The notes: generated by a model from the letters alone, not told the origin. A stretch of DNA of 64,000 nt from Bretschneidera sinensis (GCA_023935145.1 CM043698.1:63320001-63384000), one strand, 5' to 3'; positions 11,692 to 22,505 are shown, counted from the first letter of the stretch. A program made the numbers and translations.

Positions 11692-13082
11692 TTAGGAAGA
11701 AAGTACTTCATAAAGTTTTTCTTTTCCAAGCATAAGTCTTGATATAGTGCTATTCAATTCAGAAATTTTATTTTTTAAATTCTCATTTTCATCTTTGAGA
11801 AAATTTTGAGAAGAATCATATAGTAAAGACGATAATTTTTCTTTTTCTTCTCTAAGACTTATCATCTCTTTAGAGAGAGATGATACCTCTTTCTTGAGAA
11901 CAGAATTTCTATAATCAAATTTCTTCAATTCCTCATGCATTTCATTTATTACTTCTAGCAGTTCTTCACTACTACTCACAATGTTATTCTTAGAAGAAAG
12001 AGAAGATGTTAACTCACTTTCATCGTCGATTGCCATCAAACAAAGTTTGGCAATTTCCTCGTATCCGATTTCTTTGTCTGATAACTCATCTTCTTCGTCG
12101 TCGTTCCAGGTAATTGCTATCATGGCTTTCTTTTTGAAGCTCTTGTATGGTTTGTTTGAAATCGGACAATCAGCTCTAATGTGACCAGACTTCTTGCAGC
12201 CATAGCACATAAATAGTTCTTTTTCGGAGTGGGATCCTTTGTGTAAGGTTTCTTGCTTTTCTTCAAGAACCTGTGAAATCGTTTGGTGATCAATGCCATT
12301 TCACCATCCTCCTCACTGCTCTCGCTGCTCTCAGCTTCTTTTTCTGATTCTATTTCTTTGCTGCTCGTAGAAGCTTTGAGAGCAATATACTTTTTCTTCT
12401 TCTCATCATTATTGACGATGGGAGTCATTTCTTCCATCTCATACGTCAATAATGACCCAAGTAGTGTCTCAACATCCAGTTTGTCAAGATCTTTGGCCTC
12501 CTGTATGGCTATCTTCTTTGGTTTCCATTTTTATGGAAGAGATCTCAAGATTTTTCTGGTTAGTTCAACCTCCTCAATATTCTTACCAAGCAGTTTTAAA
12601 CCATTTATAATAGTGGTGAACCGTGAGTGTATTTCAGAAATAGTTTCGTCATGAAACATTTTAAAAGATTCATACTCAGAAATTAGGATATAAATTTTTT
12701 ACTTTTTTACCTCACTAGTTCCTTCATATGTGACTTGTAATTTGTCCTATATCTCTTTAGCAAAAACACATGCAGATATTTTATTATATTCAGAAATATC
12801 TAATGCATAATGTAACATACTTGTTGTTCTGCTATTGAGAGACATCATTCTACAATCCTCGTTAGTGTACTCAGTTTTGAGTTTAGGCATTGCATGATGG
12901 GTCTCTCCAATAGCTATTTCTTTTGAAGGAATTCTAGGACATTTTTCAATGACTCTCCACAGATTGTAATCTTGTCCTTCAACAAAGATTTTCATTATGT
13001 TTTTCCAATAGTTATAATTGGAGCTATTGAACAAAGGTGGTCTAGTATAAGAGTGTCCCTCAGAGTAGCTATTTGCTGCCAT
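11692..13082 (-). pseudogene. Ty1/copia Gag with CCHC zinc knuckle, broken
   Basis: Gag starts at the ATG at 13082, about 40 bp inside the PBS, and opens with PPLFNSSNYNYWKN, typical of copia Gag. The first frame stops at 12747 at a codon where the family has Trp (AKEI-W-DKLQ). More stops occur near 12700 and 12530. The frame resumes at 12449-12120 (acidic Ser/Glu-rich) and 12210-11692. This last piece carries a CCHC knuckle (CYGCKKSGHIRADC) followed by a long Glu/Lys/Leu coiled coil (about residues 70-170). The arrangement of zinc knuckle, acidic region and coiled coil fits Sirevirus Gag. At least three stops plus a frameshift make it non-functional. Confidence 0.88.
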
Positions 13083-13123
13083 TGGATCAACTCAAGGATT
13101 TTAAGCCTAAATATGAGAACGAA

Positions 13124-13135
13124 GCTCTGATACCA
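13124..13135 (-). promoter_or_regulatory. Primer-binding site of the copia element (tRNA-Met)
   Basis: GCTCTGATACCA on the plus strand, the complement of the 12-base initiator-tRNA-Met PBS. It lies two bases from the right LTR. Confidence 0.9.
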
Positions 13136-13137
13136 AT

Positions 13138-14269
13138 TGTAGGTCGAGGTTTCAACCCAAGAGGGGGGTGAATTGGGTTTTTAAAACTTTTTGCGGAATT
13201 AATACAAGTTTATAAAAATGAATAAGCAGCAAACAATTAAGACAAGTAATGTGCTGTAAATAAAGAGTTTAAAGAGAAGATGATGCAAACTCAGATTATA
13301 GTGGTTCGGCAATATCGGATTCGTTTCGACCCTACGTCCACTCTCTTCAAGGAACTCCTTGAAGTAATCCACTAAGTAACTTAGTCGTACAACTTTCCCG
13401 GTGTTATACAAACCTTACAATCCCTTCCTCTCGGAAGTAATCCCCTTCCTTTCTGAAGTAATCTCTTTACAAAAGATTATGTAAAGTAAATCGTAGAGAA
13501 ATAGCTAATAGAAGCTTATACAACTGAATAATGTATCTCTTTCAAAGTAAAGCTTGAAGAATGGCTCAATAACAATATTTCAAAGCTTTTTGAGTTTCAA
13601 GAGTATAATAACTTGATTGTGTGAGATCAACTCTTTTTAAATATGTGCAGCTCTATCTTGAAAGTTTAATAGAATGAGTTTATATAGCAATCAAATAATA
13701 TGGCCTTTAGGACTTTAATTTGAAAAATATTTGCTTTAAAACATCCAGATTTGGAGTTCAACGGTCATATTTTTGAACTACCAGTCGACTGGGTTCACTT
13801 GAAAAAAATCTCATTTTTAGACCTTCTGGGTATCCAGTCGACTGGTATTTTTCATCCAGTCGACTGGGGACTTATTGTCCGTTTTACCAATCGACTGGTA
13901 TGAATGACCCAGTCGACTGGAGACATACTGTCTCATATACCAATCGACTGGTATATGTACCTAGTCGACTGGGTTGTTTTTCAACCCAGTTTTTCTGTTT
14001 TAATTTTAAAACATTTGTTTTAAAACGATCGGTTTAGAAAACCTTTTTTGTTCGAGCCATTGAACAAGCTATTACAATGTATAAGTGAGACTTACATTGG
14101 TTCCAAGACCTTAGACCTATACTAGTTCTTCAGTCTTCACTTGTTACTTTGATTCAGTTTGAGTTCTTGTGCCTTGATCCTTAGTTGAATGTTTTTTTTG
14201 CTTACTACACTTTGTTAGTATAATAACAGTTGTGTTTTGTCATCATTAAAATACGGGTGAGGGTCAACA
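13138..14269 (-). repeat. 5' LTR of the copia element (1132 bp, full length)
   Basis: It begins TGTAGGTC next to the PBS and ends GGTCAACA at 14269, giving TGT...ACA inverted ends. It is the intact LTR; the other lacks the part corresponding to 13138-13187. It contains the palindrome array at 13781-13972. Confidence 0.92.
13781..13972. repeat. Palindrome array in the right LTR
   Basis: Exact CCAGTCGACTGG starts at 13781, 13833, 13856 and 13909. One-mismatch copies are at 13887, 13940 and 13961. The number and order differ from the left LTR, so units have been gained or lost since insertion. Confidence 0.9.
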
Positions 14270-14334
14270 GAAAGTTTACTGCTTGTGGACATTGATTTAA
14301 GGGCCAAATTTGTCTTATCTTATGGTATTTCTTT
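14270..14334. repeat. 65-bp flank, right copy of a duplication
   Basis: This directly abuts the outer end of the right LTR (14269). It matches 4149-4213 at 61 of 65 positions, about the same divergence as between the two LTRs. Confidence 0.85.
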
Positions 14335-14377
14335 GACCTTAAAAAAGTTTATTGTTTAGAGGTTGGTCCAAATATCA

Positions 14378-15438
14378 GAGTTGGATGTGTGGGTCTTGAG
14401 ATGAGACGTTGCCGAAGGTACGTTTGCACGAGGGCGTGCAAGATTTTAACGGGGGCAAAGTAGTAATGCGGGAGCTCACAGGAGTGCGATAGGGGGTAGG
14501 CCACCCTGTACAAACTAGTCAGGAGCTAGAGCCGTTTCCCTGAGGAGCCCAAGGCAGGGTGAAACTAGTCGGTCTCGAGAAATAGTACCAGTTCGGTGAA
14601 GGCTGGCCCCAAAGGGGGAGGGCGCCGCACAGGCTGGATTTCATGCTGAAAAATGACCCTGTGACAATTTGTATCAGAGCTAGTCTTATATCTTCAACTA
14701 CATGCACGCATTCGCCAAGCACTTGACCAAGCCCAAACAGGCAGGGTATACGCACGTTCGCCAAGCACTTGTGGGGAGAACAAGCAGGCAAGGAGTAAGG
14801 AGTTGGATGTGTGGATCTTGGGATGAGATGTTGCCAAATGTACGCTTGTATAAGGGTATGCAATATTTTAACCGGGGAAAGTTTGTTACACCCCTAAAAT
14901 CGAGATTGACTAGAGAAAATGGCTTTCGGGCATAGTGGGTGCAGGGAGTCTTGTTGCGAAGGAAAGTAGCAATGCGAGAGCTCACAGGAGTACGAGAAGG
15001 GGTAGGCCACCTTGCACAAACTGGTCGGGGACTGGAGCCGCTTTCCTGAGGAGCCTAAGAGGGTGAAACCAGTCTGTCTCGAGAAATATTACCACTTTAA
15101 TGAAGGCTGGCCCCAAAGGGGCCGGGCACCGCACAAGCTGGGTGTCATGCTGAAAAATGACCCTGTGACAATAGGTATCAGAGCAAGTCTCATATCTTTA
15201 ACTATGTGAGCGAATTCGCCAAGCACTTGACCAAGCCTAAGCAGGTAGGGTATACGCATGCTCGCCAAGCACTTATGGGGAGAACAAGCAGGTAGGGAGT
15301 AAGGAGTTGGATGTGTGAGTCTTGGGATGAGACATTGTTGAAGGTACACTTGCACGAGGGCGTGCAAGATTTTAAAGGGGAGAAGTTTGTTACACCTCTA
15401 AAATCGGGATTGACTAGAGGGAACGGCTTCCGGGCACA
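14378..15438 (+). mobile_element. Tandem TRIM (terminal-repeat retrotransposon in miniature)
   Basis: The arrangement is part of an internal segment (14378-14455), a 5'-deleted LTR (about 14456-14666), internal (14667-14883), a full LTR of 287 bp (14884-15170, TGTTAC...GTGACA), internal (15171-15387), then the first 50 bp of a third LTR (15388-15438). After each LTR comes a PBS-like GTATCAGAGC (14671-14680, 15175-15184). Before each LTR there is a purine tract (around 14875 and 15377-15385). The internal region is only about 217 bp and has no coding frame, so this is a TRIM in tandem form. Paired open frames on the minus strand (14519-14863, 15089-15367) are repeat shadows. Confidence 0.82.
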
Positions 15439-16385
15439 TTTTGACAACTTTGCATAAAACATGTGAGATTGTAATAACTCCAGGACCTGAGTAAGGTGTT
15501 GTAGATGCTCCTGCATAGACTTGCTGTAAATTAAGATATCGTCGAAGAATACAAGCACAAACTTTCTCAAATAGGGTCTAAATACTTCATTCATCACTCA
15601 TTGAAATGTAGATGGTGCATTAGTAAGCCCAAAGGGCATTACTAAGAACTCATAATGTCCTTCATGCGTACGAAATGCATTTTTAGGGATGTCATCAGGA
15701 TTCATACATATCTGATGATATCCTGACCGTAAATCCAATTTAAAAAACACCTCAGGCCCTCCTAGCTCATCAAGCAATTCATCAATGTTAGGGATCAGAT
15801 ACTTATCTTTTATAGTTTCCTTATTGAGTGCACGGTAATCTACACACATTCTCCAACTGCCATCAGCCTTTCTAACTAGTAGTACTGGAGAAGAATAGGG
15901 ACTTTGACTGCTCCTTATGCTCCATTCTTTAGTAATTCAGCTACCAGCTTCTCTATTTCTTCATTTTGATAATAAGGGTACCTATAGGGTCTAACACAAA
16001 TGGGAGTGCCTTCCAGTAATTTAATTTTGTGGTCAAAATTCCTGGGAGGTGGCAACCCAATAGGCTTGGCAAAGACCTCTTTAAAGCTGTCCAGAATTTG
16101 CTGCACCCCTGCCGATTGATCTGTACTGCCCTTACCATTATTACCATCCATGATTTGCAACCAAATTCCTTTCACAGCCCCCTCTAGGAGTTCCACAGTA
16201 GGATCCTCCTCCACAATATTATTCTCGGGTCTCTGAATTCCTTGCAACTGAACTGCTTGACCTCTGTACTGAAACTTCATAGTTAAATCAGAGAAATTCC
16301 ATAAAATAGATCCTATCCCATGTAACCAATCAACCCCCAAAACTACATCACATCCTTCAAGAGTCAACATATATAAGTTAGTCAT
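15439..16385 (-). pseudogene. Ty3/gypsy reverse transcriptase, truncated and broken
   Basis: On the minus strand, 16385-15915 encodes the end of the protease region and the start of RT (VVLGVDWLHG, HKIKLLEGTPICVRPYRYP). The next piece, 15849-15598, has [12 protein letters not shown] and [13 protein letters not shown]. The piece below 15597 holds the catalytic FFDDILIYS. A stop after KNGA (15915) with a frameshift, and a stop after STFQ (15598), break the frame. The RT ends abruptly at about 15439, where TRIM LTR sequence begins. RNase H and integrase are missing from the window, so the element was truncated, probably with the TRIM at the breakpoint. Confidence 0.88.
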
Positions 16386-16825
16386 ACTTGTAACTTAAGA
16401 GAAACTGCCTTACATTGACCAAGGCAAGGAAGAGTGGCACCATTAGCCACTTGAAATGTTAAGTGGCTTTCCTCCCTTGACAGATTGACATTCTTTGCTA
16501 CATATGGATCTATAAAACTATGAGTATTTCCTGTATCAATCAAAACCAAAACTTTTTGATTATTAATTTCAGCAAGCAACCTCATGGTTTTAGGGGCTAA
16601 AGATCCAGCTATAGCATGTAGGGATATTCTTAGCAATTCTGCCACTTCTCCTCCATAGGTGTCCATTATAGCCAAGGATTCTTCCTCCCCTTCAGGATCC
16701 TCATTTCTCTTTTCACCTTTTTCCATACCCTCCAAAAGGTAAATTTTAGGTTTATTACATCTATGCCCTGGGTGGTATTTCTCATCACAAAACCAGCATA
16801 GTCCCTTTTCTTTCCTCTCTTGCAT
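16382..16825 (-). pseudogene. Ty3/gypsy Gag zinc knuckle and protease
   Basis: The minus-strand frame carries a CCHC-type knuckle (CWFCDEKYHPGHRC) and, further on, the aspartic protease motif LIDTGNTHSFID. This is the standard Gag-protease junction of plant Ty3/gypsy elements. It overlaps the following RT frame by 4 bases in a different frame. Upstream, 16826-17276 no longer reads as one frame. Confidence 0.85.
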
Positions 16826-17276
16826 TTAGGTGGGGCTGACTCTTTTTATGGGAAAATTGGTTATTTTTGGATTTTTTAAGGGTTGAGGTCTCGGGTTGGT
16901 TTTATCTGGTGGAGCTGGCAGTCTAAGCATAGGGGCTGGTGTAGGGAGTCTAGAGAGGTAATTTGGGTTGGTGTTTTGGTAGGTAGGGAATTTATTTGTG
17001 TTGCCTTTGACTCACCTTAACACCTCTTCTTCCTGTAACCTTGCCAAGTCGAAAGCAGATGAAAAAGTGGAAGGTTTAAACATGGTCACAGTGATTCGCA
17101 AGCCATCTCTTAGCCCACTCAAAAAGGTACTAATTCTAAACTCTTCAGATAAGCCACTTATTTTGTTAGATAGCATTTCAAATTGTGTTTGATATGCTTC
17201 AACAGTACCAGTTTGTCTAAGTTTAGTGAATTCCCCGACACAAAGTCATCCCAATAGTGGACTGGGCTTGAATCTT

Positions 17277-17630
17277 TCAGCCAGCTATACCATGAGAGTG
17301 CTTTACCTTCCATATGAAAAAATACGATTTGATATTTTGGTCATCTGGAGTTTTATAGTATTCAAAAAACTGTTGTGCTTTTTGAGCCCATTCATCCGGA
17401 TTAGTACCATCAAATTTAGGAAAATCCAATCTTAAGGATCTAGCTTGAATACCCCAAGTCCCTTCAAACAAAGGATTGTTACTAACCTTAGAATTAGAAG
17501 ACCCGTCTCTTGAATTCTGATTGTTACTGACCTTAGAATTAGAAGACCCGTCTCCTGAATTCTGATTGGCTGCCAAATGTTCATAGCTAGATGCCAAATT
17601 GCTGATTTGTTGAAGAACTGCAGTTAACAT
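17277..17630 (-). pseudogene. Ty3/gypsy Gag, N-terminal part
   Basis: From an ATG at 17630 ([19 protein letters not shown]) the frame has two near-identical copies of NQNS(G/R)DGSSNSKVSNN. The Gag core start follows, LRLDFPKFDGTNPDEWAQKA, with FFEYYKTPDDQ. It becomes frameshifted before 17277. The frame stays open upstream to 17696, but that extension runs into the exon of the acid phosphatase pseudogene on the other strand and is fortuitous. No LTR or PBS is seen between it and that exon, so the 5' end of the element is missing. Confidence 0.8.
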
Positions 17631-17682
17631 GCCCTTTTTCCTTTCTTTCCCTTCATCTTTTCTTCCCTTTATTTCCTTCCAG

Positions 17683-18977
17683 GTAATTATACTCAATATA
17701 AATGGCTAGAAGAGGAGCTGCCAAAAGTTAACAGGAGTGAGACACTGTGGTTGACTGTTCTTATGCATTCCCCATGGTACAATAGCTACAATTATCATTA
17801 TATGGAAGGAGAAACCATGAGGGTGATGTATGACTATGAACCATGGTTCGTGCAGTACAAAGTTGATGTGGTATTTGCTGGTAATGTCCATGCCTATGAA
17901 CCATCTACAAGTGTTCTTTTCTATAATTTCAAGATCTGCAGTATTTGTCTCTGATAAAATTATTTTTCGCCACCTGAAGTCTCCATTTGATGATAAAAAA
18001 CTTCATTATAGAAATTAGGGTGCGCACGTGTTGTTGGGTGGGGGTGGGGGTGGGGAGACTAAACATGCTTCTCTATGTGATTGGTAGAGAGAAAAAGTGG
18101 GAGGAAGGAAGAGAGAGAGGAAAGAAAAGTGGATGAAGTGAAATTTTCTATCGTTTGATAGGAAAGGAAAGTAAGAAGAATGGTATTTTATTTCATGTAT
18201 GTACAAATCACCATCTTTCTTAATTAAGAAAATTGGGAGGGGAAGCTAAAATATGTTTTTTTTTTGTCTTTTTCTTCTTTCTCTCAACTTTTCTATCATC
18301 TTTACCAAACACATGATGGAAAATATCAATCTTCTAGTTTTTTTTTTTTCTCTCTTTAATTCCTCTTGCTTTTCCCCCTCCATCAGAGCCTTAATTTTTA
18401 TACCTAATTGAATTTCAACCTATGTCTCTTTTTTTCTTTTCTTATAAATGCACCCAATATAATTTATATATTCATTTCAACATTCTCTGTTTTGACCAAT
18501 AGTTCAATTTGTTCTAGTGTCACTTCACTTTAAATCTATCACATAACAGGAACGTGTATTGAACATTGCGTACAATGTCATAAATGGTCTTTGCTCTCCT
18601 GTAAAAGATCAATCAGCGCCAGTATACATAACCATTGGTGATGGAGAAAATCTTGAAGGCTTAGCTACCAAGTAAGATCGTTACATTACGGAATTGTGCT
18701 TTCTTTGATAGAATGGCTATTTATCTATTTGTTGGCACTGTGAAACACAAATTTCTTGTTTGTGTCCTGTGCAACATGTCAGAGCCACAGCCAGAGTAGT
18801 ACTCGGCTTATCGCGAGGCCAGTTTCGGTCATGCCATTTTCAATATCAAGAACCAAACGCATGCTTACTATAGTTGGCACTGTAATCAAGATGGATATGC
18901 TGTTGAAGCTGATACCATGTGGTTTTTCAACAGACATTGGCATCCAGTTGATGATTTCTACAACTGCAGAAGCATGA
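17683..18977 (+). pseudogene. Purple acid phosphatase, 3' part, pseudogene
   Basis: Three exons of a plant purple acid phosphatase, the secreted binuclear-metal phosphatases that release phosphate outside the cell. They lie at 17683 to about 17907 ([42 protein letters not shown]), 18550-18671 ([32 protein letters not shown]) and about 18775-18977 ([25 protein letters not shown]). The intact VLMH keeps one metal-ligand motif, but the family GHVHAYER motif reads GNVHAYEP, losing a metal-binding His. Further lesions are a TAG after SEPQPE (near 18796), loss of a GT donor after exon 1, AA instead of AG at the last acceptor (18773-18774), and one extra T near 18950 that shifts the final DDSTTAEA codons. 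Upstream exons are absent; gypsy DNA lies where the preceding intron should be. Confidence 0.9.
18079..18310 (+). repeat. Polypurine MITE-like repeat, copy 1
   Basis: About 230 bp with imperfect inverted ends: TTGGTAGAGAG at the left, and a complementary CTATCATCTTTACCAAA at the right. The left half is rich in GGAAAGAAAAG and the right half in TTTTCTTCTTTC. Two homologous copies lie in introns of the beta-galactosidase pseudogene. It sits in an intron of the acid phosphatase pseudogene. Confidence 0.65.
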
Positions 18978-20496
18978 TGGAATATTTTTTGGGGGGTCTT
19001 TTGCTCTTATTTCTGCTTAACACGCTTGAATAAATTCCCAAAATACAAGCAAATGACAATTTCAATAGTGAATTTCTTCTTATTTACTAATTCTCTAAAC
19101 TGTTGAGATTTCTCATTTTCCACAATCTGGGTAGTGACTCCATTGCTAAATGTTCTTTTTTGGATCCCACTCAATCACATTAACTCTCTTTATTTAGATT
19201 TGCTGGTAGGAGGATTTGACCTCATAACATAAAATGGAAAACATTGTTGATGTTTGGGTCTAATTTAAATTGGATCTTTTTTTTTTAAATTTGTCAAAAA
19301 CCCAATCAAATCAAATCAAATTATTTATTAATTGTTATTTAATGAAATTTAATAGGGTTTGATTCAATTTAATTAAATTTTGACAATTTTTTTTTAAAAA
19401 AAAGTTCAGTTTAAAATTAATTTTAAATTGGATTCAAATATCATTCTTGTTTTTCAAATTATATTAAAAATCTGTAAATTGTTGAAGTAAGTATCAAGTA
19501 AAAATGAGCAAAACTAATCACACCATGAATATTTCTAACCTGAAGCAATAAGAAATAAAAAGTAAAAAAAAAAATCCTTCACAAGTATAAAACTCAAAAA
19601 CTTTTTTCATGGTCACAAGTCTTACTATTATGCCAAATCAGTCTTGGACTAAAGCATTTAATAAGAAATTACTCCATATATTTTTAGTTCTTTCAAAAAG
19701 CAGAATCTACATGTAACTACTTTTTTTTTCTTTTAGTGTGTTTTTTAACAATTTCTCGAATAAAAAAATTATAATCCATTTCATTGCGCTGCATTTGGAT
19801 TTTATAAATTTTAAAAGAAATGGTAATTGAAAAAAATGATTTTTTTTTCTGTTTGTATTTAATAAATTAAAAACAATAAAAAAAATGGGTTCTAATGTTT
19901 TTTTTAAAGTAAATTCTCTAAATTTATTTTCATTTTCTCCTTCTTCTATTTGTATTTCAAACATACCTTATAAATCAATTTTCCATGATAAATTATACAT
20001 AGCAGAATTCAAACATACCCTTGAAAGCAATTTGGCAGGTTAAAGTATACTGTATAGAATGTGCAATCACATAAAAATAAATTATAAATTATTTATTGTT
20101 TGGTAAAAATGTGTTAAAAGTGCTTCAAATTAATTGATATGATTGGTAAATAATAAATAAATTAAAAAGCGCTTTTAAATTTTGAAATTACTAAAATAAA
20201 CATGAGTATTATTTGACCATCAAATTGGTTTTATTATCTGTTTTATATAATATATTAATTTTATTTATAATAAATATAAATGTTAATTAATAATTTAATT
20301 TAATTAATAAAATATATTTTTATTAAATAATAATGAATGCATTCTTATTAAATTTAAAATTTGATTAAGAATAACGGTGACACAAGAGTATTTTGGAAAT
20401 GGTTAAAAACCCTAGCAAATGGTGGTTTGACTGTGAAAAAAATAGTTTTTTTTTTTGTCTGATAGGTTAAAGGAAGTAAGAACATAGCAGAAAAAA
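18978..20496. other. AT-rich intergenic DNA upstream of the S16 gene
   Basis: Very AT-rich, with runs of A and T and many TTAATTTAA-like words (19290-19480, 20080-20350). Frames here (for example 19707-19964) are low-complexity. The S16 promoter must lie at its right end, but I see no distinct element I would defend. Confidence 0.55.
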
Positions 20497-22505
20497 ATGG
20501 TGGTGAGGCTCCGATTGTCAAGGTTCGGGTGCAAAAACAAGCCATTTTATCGGGTCATGGCTGCTGATAGCAGATCCCCTAGAGATGGCAAGCATCTCGA
20601 GGTCTTAGGTTACTACAATCCGTTGCCAGGTTCATCTCTCTTTCTGCATCACTCACTACACACATGTATGTATGTGTTTAGTAATGTCTGTGAATCTGTT
20701 TCAGTTTCGGCTTGTATTGTATGTTGTGATTTTAGTTATACTTCTATTTGGGTCCGTTTATAAGATTTGATTTGATGAGAAAATATTGAGAACCAATAGG
20801 GAAATGAAAGTTGGAATCTTGTTTTGGACTTGAGAGAAAAGGAACCTTCGTTTTCATCATTCGATGATGGAAATAACATATAATTGCCGGAGCTATTTTG
20901 TTGCTTTCATGGCCTTCCAAGTCGTAATGTATGGTTGAGTGCAATGGTTGTGAAATCAACAAAATGGCTCTGGTAATAATATTGCCATCTCCTTATACTT
21001 CCATTAGTTAAGGTTCAAGGCAGAATGTAACTGTTTGGTTGCTGAGAAATTGGTGGAAAGGGAATAATCTAGAAAAAATTTTAATCTTAGTTTTACTACT
21101 TCTTGGAACAAAATGAAACCTAAAAAACAGACTTCACTGAGTTTTTTTATTTTACACTGAAATCAACAAGAAATACAAAGCTTTGTTCGATTTTGAAAGT
21201 ATGAGGAATAGAAGAGAAAACAAAAAAAATTTCTTGACAAGTGGAGGCATTTTCCTCTCTTTGTGCTTTCTAATAATAGTGGTTTCTTCCTATTTTACTT
21301 CCATTTACTATCTGTTATTGATTTATTTATCATACTACTGATTTTACAGGTCAAGATGGGGGTAAAAGAATGGGTCTTAAGTTTGACAGAGTGAAGTAAG
21401 CCTTTATTTTGTTTTTATTTTTCCCAAGTTCATTTTATATGTCCTTATATTCTGTCATATGTTGCATTTGAAGATATAAGTTTGATAGTTGGTAACTCAA
21501 ATACGAAAATTTTAAGGGTAAACTACAATAAAGTACCTTGTGATTTTGGCTGCAAAAAAGATAAGTCCCTTTGTTTTAGAAAGTTTAACTCAAGTGGCCC
21601 GTGCTAAACATTGTTAGTACTTAAGAGATAACACTATCAAGAGGCTCACGTGAGTGGGCATGAGCATGAAGTCCAGTATGGATCCCGGATCCCCGTTTTT
21701 CTCTACTCTCTGTTTTCTTCTTCAATTTTTATGTTTTTTTATATTAATTTCTTGTCTTTTTAAGCTCTGAACCAACAATAACGAAAATCAAATTTCTTAA
21801 ATGGACAAAACAGTATTTGTGACCTTTTGTCATCGTTTTTTTTTTTAAACTATGGCCGCCACAGTATCCCTTCCAGCATTTGCTTGCTATGGGTCCAAGT
21901 TCCTCCCTTTTCATATGGCTTTTGTATTCCATTGCTTCTTAAGCAATGCTTTAGACTTTGAGATCTGTTTAACCTTGGAAAGAAGTGTCTATAGATATTT
22001 TTGTAAATTCAAAACTTAATTTTTGGATTACTTGATCTATACCTTCAGTTTGCTTCAATGTGGAGCTAATTCCTTAAAATTCATATAATTTTTTGAAGGA
22101 ATTGGAATGATTCTTCAGTATGATCTGCTATAGTATGATCAACACTTTCTCGTGTATTTTTGCATATTTTTATAATTGGGTGTTCGACAACATTTTTTCT
22201 CTTTGTATTTTCTGCAATTGTGGAAGGAAAATATCCCAATACTTTTTTATCCTGTTTTATTCTCCACTGGTTTCTGCAGGTACTGGTTATCGGTTGGTGC
22301 TCGGCCCTCAGATCCAGTTCAACGGATCCTATTTAGAGCTGGGTTATTACCCCCTCCTCCAATGGTGGCGATGGGACACAAAGGTGGACCCCGTGACACA
22401 CATCCTGTTGACCCTATGACAGGTCGTATCTTGAATACGGAGAAGCCAGGTAATGCTTGTCAGCCTAAAGGTGATGAGGACAATGGTGCAGGCAAAAGCC
22501 AATGA
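20497..22505 (+). CDS. RPS16: Organellar ribosomal protein S16 (nuclear-encoded)
   Basis: Three exons, 20497-20629, 21350-21395 and 22280-22505, join in frame across GT-AG introns to give 134 residues. The bacterial S16 fold is clear: [19 protein letters not shown] at the N-terminus, then [39 protein letters not shown] and [12 protein letters not shown]. It is a small-subunit ribosomal protein working in mitochondria and/or plastids. The protein starts directly with the S16 core and has no N-terminal presequence. Plant nuclear S16 proteins are known to be dual-targeted with signal content inside the mature N-terminus, so this is expected for the family. The C-terminal 30 residues after PVDPMTGR are hydrophilic and variable. 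The ATG context (AAAAAAATGG) is good. Confidence 0.93.

Larger units (their letters stand above)
4211..14269 (-). mobile_element. Sirevirus-type Ty1/copia retrotransposon, degenerate
   Basis: A minus-strand LTR element of about 10 kb. In its own order it has a 5' LTR (14269-13138), PBS (13135-13124), gag, protease, integrase, reverse transcriptase, RNase H, an extra ORF (7027-6161), polypurine tract and 3' LTR (5312-4211). The order integrase before reverse transcriptase is that of Ty1/copia. The extra ORF after pol, a second PPT-like motif and multiple LTR palindromes are hallmarks of the Sirevirus lineage. The LTRs differ at about 5% of the first 175 aligned bases by eye, so the insertion is old. 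Gag and pol carry several stops and frameshifts, so it is not autonomous. Confidence 0.9.

Noticed and set aside
14519..15367. Pair of similar minus-strand frames (114 and 92 codons) that look like duplicated small genes
   Set aside because: They are translations of the two tandem TRIM units. The similarity comes from the repeat, and the element is non-coding.
14378..15438. Cassandra-type TRIM
   Set aside because: Cassandra LTRs contain a 5S rRNA-like sequence. I see none in this LTR.
21500..21700. Possible interspersed repeat in S16 intron 2 (TAAACTACAATAAAGTACC...)
   Set aside because: The wording resembles common plant repeats, but there is no second copy in the window and no clear ends.
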